A DNA stretch of 64,000 bases from positions 36,486-100,485 of the forward strand of contig NZ_BNBO01000033.1 of the NCBI RefSeq assembly GCF_014655955.1. The letters run 5' to 3'. This document shows, piece after piece, positions 16,608 through 25,751 of the stretch. Every line of letters starts with the position of its first letter. Within the stretch, counting starts at the first letter, position 1. The translations under genes were made by a program, and so were the position numbers. The DNA is from Kitasatospora indigofera (GTDB taxonomy: Bacteria > Actinomycetota > Actinomycetes > Streptomycetales > Streptomycetaceae). The notes beneath the pieces were generated by a model. The model made no database searches, was not told the origin of the DNA, and worked only from the letters and a program-made list of their open reading frames with translations.

Positions 16608-17573
16608 ATGGGTACCGTCGCGATCGCCGTCACCGAGGGCGTCATGCACTTCGAACTCGCCGCCGCCTGCGAGGTCTTCGGCGTCGACCGGTCCGACATC
16701 GCGGACCCCTGGTACGAGTTCACGGTCTGCGGCCCGCCCGGCGCGCGGGTCGGCGGGCGGTTCCGGCTCGAACCCGACCACGGGCTCGACCGGCTGGCGC
16801 GGGCCGGCACGGTGATCGTCCCCGCCTGGGCCGACCTCGACGCGGCTCCCCCGGCCGACCTGCTGGAAGCCGTGCGCGCGGCGCACCGGGCCGGCGCCCG
16901 GGTGGCCTCGCTCTGCACCGGGGCGTTCGTGCTCGCCGCCGCCGGACTCCTGGACGGCCGGCGCGCCACCACGCACTGGCTGCACGCCGCTGAACTGGCC
17001 GCGCGCTACCCCCGGGTGCGGGTCGACGCCGACGTGCTGTACGTCGACGAGGGCAGCGTCCTCACCTCCGCGGGCAAGGCCGCGGCGATGGACCTCTGCC
17101 TGCATCTCGTCCGGCTCGACCACGGCGCCGCCGTCGCCAACGCGGTCGCCCGCCGACTGGTCGTACCGCCCCACCGGGCGGGCGGCCAGGCGCAGTTCGT
17201 CCCCTCCCCGATGCCGGCCCGGCGCACCGCGCACCCGCTCGCCGAGCTGCTCTCCTGGGCGCTGCGGCGGCTCGACCGGCCGATCACCGTGGAGGACCTG
17301 GCCCGGCAGGCCAACATGAGCTCGCGCAACCTGGCCCGGCACTTCCACGCCACCACCGGCACCACGCCGCTGCGCTGGCTGCTGGCCCAACGGATCCACC
17401 GGGCACAGGAGTTGCTGGAGACCACCGACGACAGCATCGAGGCGATCGCCACCGCGACCGGGATGGGCACCGCCACCACGTTGCGGCGGCACTTCAACCG
17501 CACCCTCGGCGTTCCCCCCGACGCCTACCGGCGCACCTTCCGCAGCGGGCGGCCGCTGCCGGGGCCCGGCTGA
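16608..17573 (+). CDS. GlxA-family transcriptional regulator (DJ-1/PfpI plus AraC)
   Basis: A 321-residue two-domain regulator. Residues 1-190 form a DJ-1/PfpI-type glutamine-amidotransferase-like domain with the nucleophile-elbow Cys in 'VASLCTGAFVLAAAGLL'. Residues about 215-315 carry two AraC helix-turn-helix motifs ('TVEDLARQANMSSRNLARHFH' and 'IEAIATATGMGTATTLRRHFNRTLG' patterns). The amidotransferase domain is usually a sensor, not an enzyme. Divergent transcription with the oxidoreductase gene suggests that gene as its target. Confidence 0.92.
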   Translation: MGTVAIAVTEGVMHFELAAACEVFGVDRSDIADPWYEFTVCGPPGARVGGRFRLEPDHGLDRLARAGTVIVPAWADLDAAPPADLLEAVRAAHRAGARVASLCTGAFVLAAAGLLDGRRATTHWLHAAELAARYPRVRVDADVLYVDEGSVLTSAGKAAAMDLCLHLVRLDHGAAVANAVARRLVVPPHRAGGQAQFVPSPMPARRTAHPLAELLSWALRRLDRPITVEDLARQANMSSRNLARHFHATTGTTPLRWLLAQRIHRAQELLETTDDSIEAIATATGMGTATTLRRHFNRTLGVPPDAYRRTFRSGRPLPGPG

Positions 17574-17945
17574 GCCGCCGGTCCCCCGCCCGCGGGCCGC
17601 AGCTGCCCGTCGTCCGGCAACGGCCTCACCCAAGTGGCTTCCGCCGACGCCGCCTTGGCGCCGGCCGGAGGCGGGAGGCCTGGAGGCGGGAGGCGGATGG
17701 CCTGGATCATGTCACCCACCGTGTCAGGTCCGCGACGCAAGTGGTACAGACCTATTGCCAGCAGGCGTCACGCTCCCTACCCTCGCTTAGCACAGGACCT
17801 CCACGGCAACCCGACGGCCCGAGGTCCTCGCTCCGCGCTGCCCCTGGCCGGAGCCGCACACCGCTCCACGCACCTGACACCTCCCCACAGGTAACGGGGT
17901 GGCGCCGGCCCCGTCCGGACGCGCCCCCAGACAGGAGCCACATCC
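17574..17945. other. Intergenic region upstream of the chitinase
   Basis: The 372-base gap contains a DasR-like site at 17740-17755 and an AT-richer stretch after it that probably holds the chitinase promoter. The ribosome binding site is within 'ACAGGAGCCACATCC' before the ATG. No gene is seen. Confidence 0.6.
17740..17755. promoter_or_regulatory. DasR-responsive element-like site
   Basis: AGTGGTACAGACCTAT matches the recalled dre consensus A(C/G)TGGTCTAGACCA(C/G)T at about 12 of 16 positions, including both GGT and ACC half-sites. It also resembles the TGGTCCAGACCT direct-repeat motif of Streptomyces chitinase promoters. It lies about 205 bases upstream of the chitinase start. Confidence 0.55.
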
Positions 17946-20213
17946 ATGCGCAGACGTCGGATCCGAATCCCCCTGCTGGCAGCCGGGAGCCTGCTCGCCC
18001 CGCTGATCGCGGTGGCGCTGCCCGCCACCGCCGCCCACGCCGCCTCCCCCACCGCCACCCTGACCAAGGGCAGCGACTGGGGCAGCGGCTACGAGGGCAG
18101 CTACACCATCACCAACGGCTCCGCCAGCACGCTCAACGGCTGGACCCTGGAGTTCGACCTGCCCGCCTCCAACACCGTCGCCTCGCTCTGGAACGCCACG
18201 TACACCACCGCGGCCTCCCACGTGACGGTCAAGAACCCCGGCTGGGCCGCCACCATCGCCCCCGGCGCCTCGTACAACTTCGGCTTCAACATCGCCTATT
18301 CGGGCAGCTACCAGGCACTCGCCAACTGCAAGCTGAACGGCAGCCCGTGCGGCGGCGTCACCGGGCCGGACACCACCGCGCCGAGCACGCCCGGCAACCT
18401 GCGCAGCACCGGCAGCACCTCCACCACGGTGGCCCTGGCCTGGAACGCGAGCACCGACGACGTCGGCGTGACCGGCTACGAGGTCTACCAGAACGGCGTC
18501 AAGGTCCAGACGGTGACCGGCACTTCGGCCAACGTCACCGGTCTGGCGGCGGCCACCGCGTACCAGTTCACCGTGCAGGCCCTGGACGCCGCCGGCAACC
18601 GCTCGGCCGCCGCCGGGCCGCTCGCCGTGACCACCCCGCCGACCACCGTCCCGGACATCACCCCGCCGTCGGCGCCCGGCACCCCCTCGGTGACCTCGAC
18701 CAGCTCCACCGCCATCGCGCTGAGCTGGGCCGCCAGCAGCGACAACATAGGGGTCACCGCGTACGACGTCTACAACGGCACCGCGCTGGCCACCACGGTG
18801 ACCGGCACCGCCGCAAGCGTCGGCAGCCTGACCCCGGACACCGCGTACACCTTCACCGTCAAGGCCCGCGACGCGGCCGGCAACGTCTCGGCCGCCTCCG
18901 CCCCGGTGACGGCCAGGACGCAGGTCGGCGGCGGCGATCCCGGCCCGGCGCTGAAGAACGGGTACTTCACCCAGTGGAGCATCTACGCCCGCGGCTACAG
19001 CGTGAAGAAGCTCGACACCTCGGGCTCGGCCGGGCGGCTCACCACGCTCAACTACGCCTTCGCCAACATCCACCCGACCACCAAGCAGTGCTTCCTCACC
19101 AACAAGGCGGCCGGGAACGACTCCGACCCCAACGCGGGTGACGGCGCCGGCGACGCCTGGGCCGACTACGGCCGGGGCGTGGACGCGGGCAGCTCGGTGG
19201 CCGGCACCACCGACACCTGGGACCAGAAGCTCGCGGGCAACTTCAACCAGCTGAAGCAGCTCAAGGCCAAGTACCCCAACCTCAAGATCCAGATCTCGCT
19301 GGGCGGTTGGTCCTACAGCAAGTGGTTCTCCGACGCGGCGGCCACCGACGCCTCGCGCAAGGCGCTGGTGAGCTCCTGCATCGACCTGTACATCAAGGGC
19401 AACCTGCCGGTGATCGACGGCCGGGGCGGCGCCGGCAGTGCCGCGAACATCTTCGACGGCATCGACCTCGACTGGGAGTGGCCGAACTCCGACGGGCACC
19501 TCGGCAACGTCTTCAAGCCCGCCGACAAGGCCAACTACACCCTGCTGGCCCAGGAGTTCCGCCGCCAGCTGGACGCCCTGGGCGCCACCAACGGCAAGCA
19601 CTACACGTTGAGCGCCTTCCTGCCCGCCGACCCGCTGAAGGTGACGGCCGGCATCGACATCCCCGGCCTGTTCGGCGCCTTCGACTTCGCCACCATCCAG
19701 GGCTACGACTACCACGGCGGCTGGGAGAACGTCGCCAACCAGCAGTCGGCGATCAAGCTCCCGGCGGGCGACCCGAGCCCGGCCGACCGGAAGTTCAGCT
19801 CCGAGATCGCGATCAACGCCTACGTCAACGGCGGCGCGCCGAAGAGCAAGCTGACGCTGGGCATCCCGTTCTACGGACGCGGCTGGACGGGCGTGCCGCG
19901 CGGCACCACCAACGGCCTCTTCCAGACCGGCACGGGCCCCGGCCCGGGCACCTACGAACCCGGGTACGAGGACTACCACAAGCTCAAGGACATGGCCACG
20001 AGCGGTGGTTACACCGTCTACCGCGACCCGGTGGCCGGCTTCGCGTACATCTACAACGGGTCGGTCCTCTACACCTACGACGACCCGACCGAGATCGCCC
20101 GCAAGACCGCCTGGATCAAGTCCCAGGGCCTGGCGGGCGCGATGGTGTGGTCCTTCGACGGCGACACCGCGAACGGTGAACTGATGGCCGCCGTGGACAA
20201 CGGCCTGAAGTAG
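17946..20213 (+). CDS. Secreted GH18 chitinase, CBM2-FnIII-FnIII-GH18
   Basis: A 755-residue secreted enzyme. It has a Sec signal peptide with cleavage after 'AHA' (about residue 36), a CBM2-type cellulose/chitin-binding domain (about 37-138, with exposed Trp residues and a closing Cys pair), two fibronectin III domains (about 142-233 and 240-320), and a GH18 catalytic barrel (about 337-755). The barrel contains 'QISLGGWSYSKWF' and the catalytic DxxDxDxE motif in 'FDGIDLDWEWPN'. The last Glu is the proton donor. It hydrolyses chitin outside the cell. A DasR-like element upstream predicts control by N-acetylglucosamine. Confidence 0.95.
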   Translation: MRRRRIRIPLLAAGSLLAPLIAVALPATAAHAASPTATLTKGSDWGSGYEGSYTITNGSASTLNGWTLEFDLPASNTVASLWNATYTTAASHVTVKNPGWAATIAPGASYNFGFNIAYSGSYQALANCKLNGSPCGGVTGPDTTAPSTPGNLRSTGSTSTTVALAWNASTDDVGVTGYEVYQNGVKVQTVTGTSANVTGLAAATAYQFTVQALDAAGNRSAAAGPLAVTTPPTTVPDITPPSAPGTPSVTSTSSTAIALSWAASSDNIGVTAYDVYNGTALATTVTGTAASVGSLTPDTAYTFTVKARDAAGNVSAASAPVTARTQVGGGDPGPALKNGYFTQWSIYARGYSVKKLDTSGSAGRLTTLNYAFANIHPTTKQCFLTNKAAGNDSDPNAGDGAGDAWADYGRGVDAGSSVAGTTDTWDQKLAGNFNQLKQLKAKYPNLKIQISLGGWSYSKWFSDAAATDASRKALVSSCIDLYIKGNLPVIDGRGGAGSAANIFDGIDLDWEWPNSDGHLGNVFKPADKANYTLLAQEFRRQLDALGATNGKHYTLSAFLPADPLKVTAGIDIPGLFGAFDFATIQGYDYHGGWENVANQQSAIKLPAGDPSPADRKFSSEIAINAYVNGGAPKSKLTLGIPFYGRGWTGVPRGTTNGLFQTGTGPGPGTYEPGYEDYHKLKDMATSGGYTVYRDPVAGFAYIYNGSVLYTYDDPTEIARKTAWIKSQGLAGAMVWSFDGDTANGELMAAVDNGLK

Positions 20214-20228
20214 CGGGGCCGCTCGGAA

Positions 20229-20268
20229 GACGGTGCCCGCCGCCCCGGCCGGGGCGGCGGGCACCGTC
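20229..20268. terminator. 40-base perfect palindrome, terminator
   Basis: A perfect inverted repeat with 20-base arms starting 15 bases after the chitinase stop codon. It lies between two convergent genes and could stop transcription from both directions. There is no U-tract, as is usual in these genomes. A direct repeat 'CACCGTCACGTC' follows it. Confidence 0.8.
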
Positions 20269-20319
20269 ACGTCGCAGGAGCACCGTCACGTCACAGGACG
20301 GCGGGCGGCGCCGGTCCGC

Positions 20320-21015
20320 TCAGGCCGGGCGCCGGGCCAGGTGCACGACGTCCGGCACGCCGCGGGCGACCGGGATCTCCTGGGTGCGGACGTCCGAGAA
20401 CCCGGCCGTCCGCAGCGCCTCCTCGAAGGCGGTGGACGGCTGGGCGCTCCACACCGCGAGCACGCCGCCGGGCCGGAGCCGCTCCTGGAGGCGGGCCAGT
20501 CCGCGCGGGCCGTAGAGGGCGGAGTTGGAGTCGGTGACCGTCCAGTCCGGGCCGTTGTCGATGTCCAGGCAGAGGGCGTCGTAGCGCTCACCCTCGGCGG
20601 CCAGGTACTCCAGCAGGTCGGTGTGCAGCACCCGCACCCGGGGGTCGGCCAGCGCCCCCGCCGAGACGGCGGCCAGCGGGCCCTCGCGGTGCCAGTCGAT
20701 GACCGCGCCCTCCCGCTCGACCACGGCGATCCGGCCCCAGCGCGGCTCGGCGGCGGCGTGGGCGAGCGAGAAGCCGACCCCCAGCCCGCCGATCAGGACC
20801 GCCGGGCCGGCGGTCGCACCCAGGGCGTCCAGCGCGGCCTGGACCAGCAGCCGCTCCGAGCGTCCGTCGGCGGTGTCCATCAGGAAGCACCCGTTGGCGA
20901 TGATCTCGAAATGCTCGCCGCGCCGCCGCAACACCACCTCGCCGTACGGGCCTTCCCGCCGGTCGAGGGTGTCGACGGCATCGGATCCGTCCCGGTCGGG
21001 CAGTGCGGTCGTCAT
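20320..21015 (-). CDS. Spermidine synthase-like methyltransferase-fold protein
   Basis: A 231-residue protein with the spermidine synthase/SAM-methyltransferase fold: the glycine-rich nucleotide loop is 'VLIGGLGVGFSLAHAA', the acidic loop 'IAVVEREGAVIDWHREG', and the post-I region 'YDALCLDIDNGPDW'. No polyamine-site Asp pair is evident, so it is a homologue and not a proven spermidine synthase. The start is the ATG at 21015; the long upstream reading frame passes through the next gene's antisense. Confidence 0.82.
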   Translation of the reverse strand: MTTALPDRDGSDAVDTLDRREGPYGEVVLRRRGEHFEIIANGCFLMDTADGRSERLLVQAALDALGATAGPAVLIGGLGVGFSLAHAAAEPRWGRIAVVEREGAVIDWHREGPLAAVSAGALADPRVRVLHTDLLEYLAAEGERYDALCLDIDNGPDWTVTDSNSALYGPRGLARLQERLRPGGVLAVWSAQPSTAFEEALRTAGFSDVRTQEIPVARGVPDVVHLARRPA

Positions 21016-21122
21016 GGCGGTCCCCTGGGTCTCACGTGTCAGCGGTGGTACGTGGGCGACTCTATCCGAGCCCGGCCCGGCCCGGCGGGGAGTTACGGCG
21101 GGGGCGGCCTGCCGGGCCGGCG

Positions 21123-22217
21123 CTACGTGGTGAGCAGCACCCCGGCGTAACTGACGCCGGCGATCATCACCCAGGAGGCGAGCCCCAGCACGGCGATCCG
21201 CCCGCCGGTCCGCACCATGGTCGGCAGGTGGACGGCGCTGCCGAGGCCGAACAGGGCTGCGGCGAGGAGCAGTTCGCGGGCGTCCGTGGCGAGCGTCAGG
21301 GCGCCGGCCGGCACCGCCCCGGTGCTGCGCAGCGCGATCATCAGCAGGAATCCGGCGACGAACAGCGGGACGACCGGCGGCCGGGCGCCGGGGCCGGACC
21401 GCGCGCCGGCGGCCCCGGGTGTCGTCCCGGTGGCCGCGCCGCCCTGCGCCGGTCCCGGCCGTCGGCGCGGGCGCCGGGCCGCGAGGCCGATCCCGGCCAC
21501 CAGCGGCGCCAGCAGCACCACCCGCATCAGCTTCACCAGGACGGCCTCGCGCAGCGCCACCGGCCCGCCGCTCTGCGCGGTGGCGACCACCTGACCGACG
21601 TCGTGCACGCTGGCGCCCACCCAGCGTCCGAAGCCGGCGTCGTCGAGCCCGAGCGGATGGTGCAGCAGCGGAAGCACGGCGATCGCCAGGGTGCCGCAGA
21701 GGGTGACCAGGGCGACCGAGGCCGCGATGTCCTCCTCCTCGCTGCCGGCCGCCTGGCCGACCGCGCCGATCGCCGAGGCGCCGCAGACGGAGTAGCCGGT
21801 CGCCACCAACAGCGCCTGGTCGCCCGGCAGTCCGAGCCGGCGGCCGAGCCACCAGGTACCGGTGAAGGTGAGCGCGACGACCGCCAGGACCATCGCGACG
21901 GTGGCCCCGCCGAGGCCGAGCACGTCGTCCGCGCCCACGGCCAGACCGAGCAGGACGATGCCGGTCCGCATCAGCCGGCGCCCGGCCGTGGACAGGCCCG
22001 GCCGGGCCGCGCCCCGGACGAAGGTCCGCAGCCCCGGCAGGTGGGCGGCGGCGGTGCCGAGCACCACGGCGGCGGTCAACTTGGGTATGGCCGGTACGAG
22101 TTGGTGCACCCCGAGGGCGGCCGCGACGCCGAGGCAGGCCAGCAGCAGGCCGGGGGCGTCCCCGCGCAGCGGTGGGCGGGCGGCGGCCCGGGGGTGGGTG
22201 CGCAGGGTCAGTGCCAC
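21123..22217 (-). CDS. YeiH-family putative sulfate/sulfite exporter
   Basis: A 364-residue integral membrane protein with about ten hydrophobic segments and the family signatures 'RTGIVLLGLAVGADDVLGLGG' pattern near the middle and 'GYSVCGASAIGAV' (a conserved Cys-containing segment). YeiH proteins are annotated as sulfate or sulfite exporters, with little direct proof. The start lies seven bases after the cysteine dioxygenase stop, so the two are co-transcribed. The pair would break down cysteine and expel the resulting sulfur oxyanion. Confidence 0.88.
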   Translation of the reverse strand: MALTLRTHPRAAARPPLRGDAPGLLLACLGVAAALGVHQLVPAIPKLTAAVVLGTAAAHLPGLRTFVRGAARPGLSTAGRRLMRTGIVLLGLAVGADDVLGLGGATVAMVLAVVALTFTGTWWLGRRLGLPGDQALLVATGYSVCGASAIGAVGQAAGSEEEDIAASVALVTLCGTLAIAVLPLLHHPLGLDDAGFGRWVGASVHDVGQVVATAQSGGPVALREAVLVKLMRVVLLAPLVAGIGLAARRPRRRPGPAQGGAATGTTPGAAGARSGPGARPPVVPLFVAGFLLMIALRSTGAVPAGALTLATDARELLLAAALFGLGSAVHLPTMVRTGGRIAVLGLASWVMIAGVSYAGVLLTT

Positions 22218-22224
22218 GCCGGGC

Positions 22225-22788
22225 TCACCCCTCGTCCGCGGGCAGCCGGTAGACGCGCCGGATGCTGGTGCCGAGCCGGCCGACGTCGGCGCCGTAGACG
22301 TGCAGGGAGACGGCGAGGGTGGTCCCGGCGTTGCGGACCTGGTGGATGTCGCCGGGCGGGGCGAAGGCGGCGACGCTGCCCTGCGGGCCGAGCACGTCCT
22401 CGGTGGCGACCAGGCGGCCGGTCCGGCCGTCGGAGACCAGCCGGTAGCGGCGCTCGCTCTCCTGCCCCTGGTGGACGCCGGCCACGCACCAGGAGACGTG
22501 GTCGTGGATGGGGGTGCACTGTCCGGGCAGCCAGACCAGGGCGACCAGCGAGAAGCTGCCGTCCGGCTCGGCGTGCAGCACGTGCTGGCGGTAGCGCTCC
22601 GGGTCGGCCTCCTGCTGGGCCGCGGTGAGCAGTCGCCCGGCGCCGAGGTGGGGCGCGAGGCGTTCGCCCACCAGGTAGGCGGTGAGCTCGGGCGGCAGGC
22701 CCCGGCCGACGACCTCGCGGATCTCGCCGACCAGGGCCCGCATGCGCTCGGTGAGGACGGTCGCGTCGACCGTGGCGGAAGTGGTCAT
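22225..22788 (-). CDS. Cysteine dioxygenase family protein
   Basis: A 187-residue cupin. The iron ligands are seen as HxH in 'TPIHDHVSWCVAGVHQG' (about residues 90-92) and the third His in 'PGDIHQVRN' (about residue 143). The Cys in 'SWCVAGV' sits where CDO forms its Cys-Tyr crosslink. The reaction is oxidation of cysteine to cysteine sulfinate with O2. It lies between a LysR gene (183 bases upstream) and the exporter gene, forming a sulfur overflow cassette. Confidence 0.9.
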   Translation of the reverse strand: MTTSATVDATVLTERMRALVGEIREVVGRGLPPELTAYLVGERLAPHLGAGRLLTAAQQEADPERYRQHVLHAEPDGSFSLVALVWLPGQCTPIHDHVSWCVAGVHQGQESERRYRLVSDGRTGRLVATEDVLGPQGSVAAFAPPGDIHQVRNAGTTLAVSLHVYGADVGRLGTSIRRVYRLPADEG

Positions 22789-22971
22789 GTCCGCAGCGTC
22801 GGCGCGCCGACCGGTCGACGTCCAAGGACGGTTTGTTGGGTTTCCCCTGGCTGGGCTTATGGATCGGGACGGCCCCGCGGGGGCGACGGAGGGCGCAGCC
22901 CGGCCGGGTCACGTCCCGGACCGGCTCCCGGGGCAGGCTGCTCGGGCCCCGCGGACCGGTTCAGCGGCGGC

Positions 22972-23877
22972 TCAGCAGCCGGACCTGGCAGCCGCGGCCG
23001 TCCGCAGGCTGTCCAGCACCAGCGTGGTCGCCGGGACGGCGCGGTGCTCGCGCAGCACGAAGGCGCTGACCTTGCGGCGCAGGTGCGGTTCGACGGCGCG
23101 GCCGGTCACCTTGCGGTGGCACATGAAGCTGAGCACCAGGGCGGGCATCAGGGCGACCCCGACCCCGGCGGCCACCAGGCTCTGCACGGCGAGGTTGTCG
23201 TCGGTGCTGAACACCACGTCGGGCTCGAACCCCTGCTCCGCGCAGACGTGCAGGAGGTTGGCCCGGCAGCGCGGGCAGCCGGCGATCCAGCGCTCCTCGG
23301 CCAGGTCGGCCAGCCGGACGGCGTGCCGGCGGCCCAGCGGGTGGCCGACCGGCAGCAGCACCGTCAGCAGGTCCTCCATCAGCGGGATCTCCTCGACCCC
23401 CTCCGGCGGCCCGGCCGCCGGCCCCGGGTAGCTGAAGGCCAGCGCGATGTCGCACTCCCCGCGCAGCAGGCGCCGGACCGAGTCGGGCGGCTCCGCCTCG
23501 TGCAGTTCCACCCGGACGCCCGGGTGTTCGGCGAGCAGCCGGGCGATGGCGGACGGGATCAGGGTGGCGGTGGCGCTGGGGAAGGCACAGACCCGGACCC
23601 GGCCGGCCCGCAGCCGGGCGAGGGCGGTGAGCTGCTGCTGCGCGGCCGAGAGGCTGCCGAGGATGATGTCGGCGTGCCGGGCCAGGGCCTCCCCGGCCTC
23701 GGTGAGCCGCAGCCCCCGGCCGGACCTGGTGAACAGCGGTACGCCGACGGCGCGTTCCAGCGCCTTCATCTGCTGGGTGACGGCCGGCTGGGTGTAGCCG
23801 AGCTCGCGGGCCGCCGCCGAGTGGGAGCCGGCCCGCACCACCTCGTGGAAGGTCTTGATGTGACGGGTGTCGAACAC
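22972..23877 (-). CDS. LysR-family regulator of the cysteine/sulfite cassette
   Basis: A 301-residue LysR regulator read from the GTG at 23877, because 'FDTRHIKTFHEVVRAGSHSAAARELGYTQPAV' (the winged HTH) begins there. Earlier in-frame residues look non-coding. No Shine-Dalgarno sequence precedes this GTG, so the transcript may be leaderless. The effector domain contains an unusual Cys cluster 'GCPRCRANLLHVC' and a later 'FMCH', which could sense thiols or metals. It sits upstream of cysteine dioxygenase and YeiH and probably regulates them. Confidence 0.9.
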   Translation of the reverse strand: MFDTRHIKTFHEVVRAGSHSAAARELGYTQPAVTQQMKALERAVGVPLFTRSGRGLRLTEAGEALARHADIILGSLSAAQQQLTALARLRAGRVRVCAFPSATATLIPSAIARLLAEHPGVRVELHEAEPPDSVRRLLRGECDIALAFSYPGPAAGPPEGVEEIPLMEDLLTVLLPVGHPLGRRHAVRLADLAEERWIAGCPRCRANLLHVCAEQGFEPDVVFSTDDNLAVQSLVAAGVGVALMPALVLSFMCHRKVTGRAVEPHLRRKVSAFVLREHRAVPATTLVLDSLRTAAAARSGC

Positions 23878-23993
23878 CCCCGAAGCATAAGCAAATATTG
23901 TGGCTCGGCGGGCAGGTCTCGCTTTTCCCTTTGGTTTCCCGTGAACCAGCAATCCCGGGTGACCCTCGGTCGCCCGCGGCACCCGCGGCCCGG

Positions 23994-24767
23994 TCAGCCG
24001 CCCTGCCGCGGGAAGGCGTCGCCCGGTGACACCAGACCGGTCTCGTAGGCCAGCACCACCGCCTGGGCCCGGTCGCGCAGCGAGAGCTTGGCGAAGATCC
24101 GGGCCACATGGGTCTTCACCGTCGCCTCGCTGAGGGTCAGGACGGACGCCAGCTCGGCGTTGGAGAGGCCGCCGCCCATCAGGGTCAGCACCTCGTGCTC
24201 ACGGGGCGTCAGCGCGGCGAGGTCCCGATGGACCGCCGGGCCACCGCTGCCCGGCCGGGGGCCGCCCCCGGCCGTACGGTCCGGGCCGCCGGCCGCGAAG
24301 CGCTCCACCAGCCGGCGGGTGATCGAGGGGGCGAGCAGCGCGTCACCGGTGCCGACCAGCCGGACGGCCGCGGTCAGGTGGTCGGAGGTGACGTCCTTGA
24401 GCAGGAACCCGCTGGCCCCGGCGGCCAGGGCGGCGTAGACGTAGTGGTCCAGGTCGAAGGTGGTCAGCATGATCACCCGGCAGTCCGGGTCCTGGGCCAG
24501 CACCCGGCGGGCGGCCTCCAGGCCGTCCATGCCGGGCATCCGGATGTCCATCAGCACCACGTCGGGCCGCAGGGTCCGGGCGGCGGCCACCGCCTCGGCG
24601 CCGTCGGCGGCCTCGCCGACCACGTCGATGCCGCGTGCGGTCAGGATCAGCCGGAACCCGGTACGGACCAGCTCCTGGTCGTCCGCGATCAGCACCCGGG
24701 GCACCGGCTCTGCGGCCGGCCCGGCCGCCCCGCCCGTCACGCCCACCCCGCCCGTCACGGCAGTCAC
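23994..24767 (-). CDS. LuxR/NarL-type response regulator
   Basis: A 257-residue response regulator. The receiver domain (about residues 20-140) has the phospho-acceptor Asp in 'DVVLMDIRMPGMDG' and the conserved Lys in 'FLLKDVTSD'. The C-terminal NarL HTH is 'LTPREHEVLTLMGGGLSNAELASVL' onward. Its start overlaps the stop of the sensor kinase gene by four bases (ATGA), so the two are coupled. Targets probably include the ABC transporter encoded divergently. Confidence 0.95.
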   Translation of the reverse strand: MTAVTGGVGVTGGAAGPAAEPVPRVLIADDQELVRTGFRLILTARGIDVVGEAADGAEAVAAARTLRPDVVLMDIRMPGMDGLEAARRVLAQDPDCRVIMLTTFDLDHYVYAALAAGASGFLLKDVTSDHLTAAVRLVGTGDALLAPSITRRLVERFAAGGPDRTAGGGPRPGSGGPAVHRDLAALTPREHEVLTLMGGGLSNAELASVLTLSEATVKTHVARIFAKLSLRDRAQAVVLAYETGLVSPGDAFPRQGG

Positions 24768-25615
24768 GGCCGGTCCAGCGGGATCCGGGCGCGGACCCGG
24801 TAGCCGCCGCCGAGGCGCCTGCGGGCGTCCAGGTCGCCGCCGTAGACGGCCACCCGCTCGCGCAGCCCGAGCAGCCCGCGCCCGGCGCCGTCGCGCGCCT
24901 CCGGGGCGGTGCGCACGCCCTGGCCGCCGCCGGCCAGCACGCTCGGCCCGCTGTTCAGCACCTCCACCCGCAGGTAGCGGTCGGAGTACCGGACCGTCAG
25001 TTCGGCCCGCCCCCCGTCGCTGTACTTCAGGGCGTTGGTCAGCGCCTCCTGGACGATCCGGTAGGCGGTCAGGTCGATCCCGGCGGGCAGCGGGCGCGGC
25101 TCCCCCAAGATCCGCACCTCGACCGGCAGGCCGGCGAAGGCGATCCGGTCGACCAGCGGGCCGAGCCGGCCGAGCCCCGGCTGGGGTTCCAGGCGGCTGA
25201 CGCCCGCGTTCGCGCCGCCCTCGTCGTCCTCGCCGTCCTGCGAGGGGGCGAGCAGTCCGAGCAGGTGCCGCAGTTCGGTCATCGCGCCCCGGCCGGCCGC
25301 CTCGACCGCCCGCATCGCGGTGGCGGCCTCGTCCGGCATGGTGGCCAGCACCTCACGGGCCGCGCCAGCCTGGACCACCATCAGGCTGACGTTGTGACTG
25401 ACGATGTCGTGCAGCTCCCGGGCGATCCGGGCCCGCTCGGCGTCCACCGCGGCCACCGCCGCGCTCTCCCGCTCCCGCTCCAGCAGCCAGCCGCGATCGG
25501 CCAGCGCCGTCCGGTGAGCGCGCCGCTCCCGCACCAGCGCGGCACCGAACCAGCCGGCCGCGGCGCACGCCACGGCCAGCGCCAGCACCAGCGGTCCCAC
25601 CCCGGATCTCCACAC
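24764..25615 (-). CDS. Sensor histidine kinase, short NarX-type
   Basis: A 283-residue kinase with a single N-terminal transmembrane segment (about residues 7-29), where related Streptomyces kinases usually have four or more. The dimerisation domain HisKA_3 carries the phospho-acceptor His in 'RIARELHDIVSHNVSLMV'. The ATPase part has the N box in 'QEALTNALKYSDG' and the G box in 'GRGLLGLRERVAVYGG'. No sensor domain is recognisable; it may sense through the membrane or through a partner such as the adjacent ABC transporter. Confidence 0.9.
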   Translation of the reverse strand: MWRSGVGPLVLALAVACAAAGWFGAALVRERRAHRTALADRGWLLERERESAAVAAVDAERARIARELHDIVSHNVSLMVVQAGAAREVLATMPDEAATAMRAVEAAGRGAMTELRHLLGLLAPSQDGEDDEGGANAGVSRLEPQPGLGRLGPLVDRIAFAGLPVEVRILGEPRPLPAGIDLTAYRIVQEALTNALKYSDGGRAELTVRYSDRYLRVEVLNSGPSVLAGGGQGVRTAPEARDGAGRGLLGLRERVAVYGGDLDARRRLGGGYRVRARIPLDRP

Positions 25616-25751
25616 AAGATCACTCTGTCAGCCCGCGCCCCGCTCCGCATCGTTCTGCGGGGCCGGCCCCGTACATCCGCAGGATGACGGGCCCGGCCGG
25701 ATACACCGGGGGGCTGATGCCGGGCCCCGGCGGCACTCCTAGGTTCATGCC

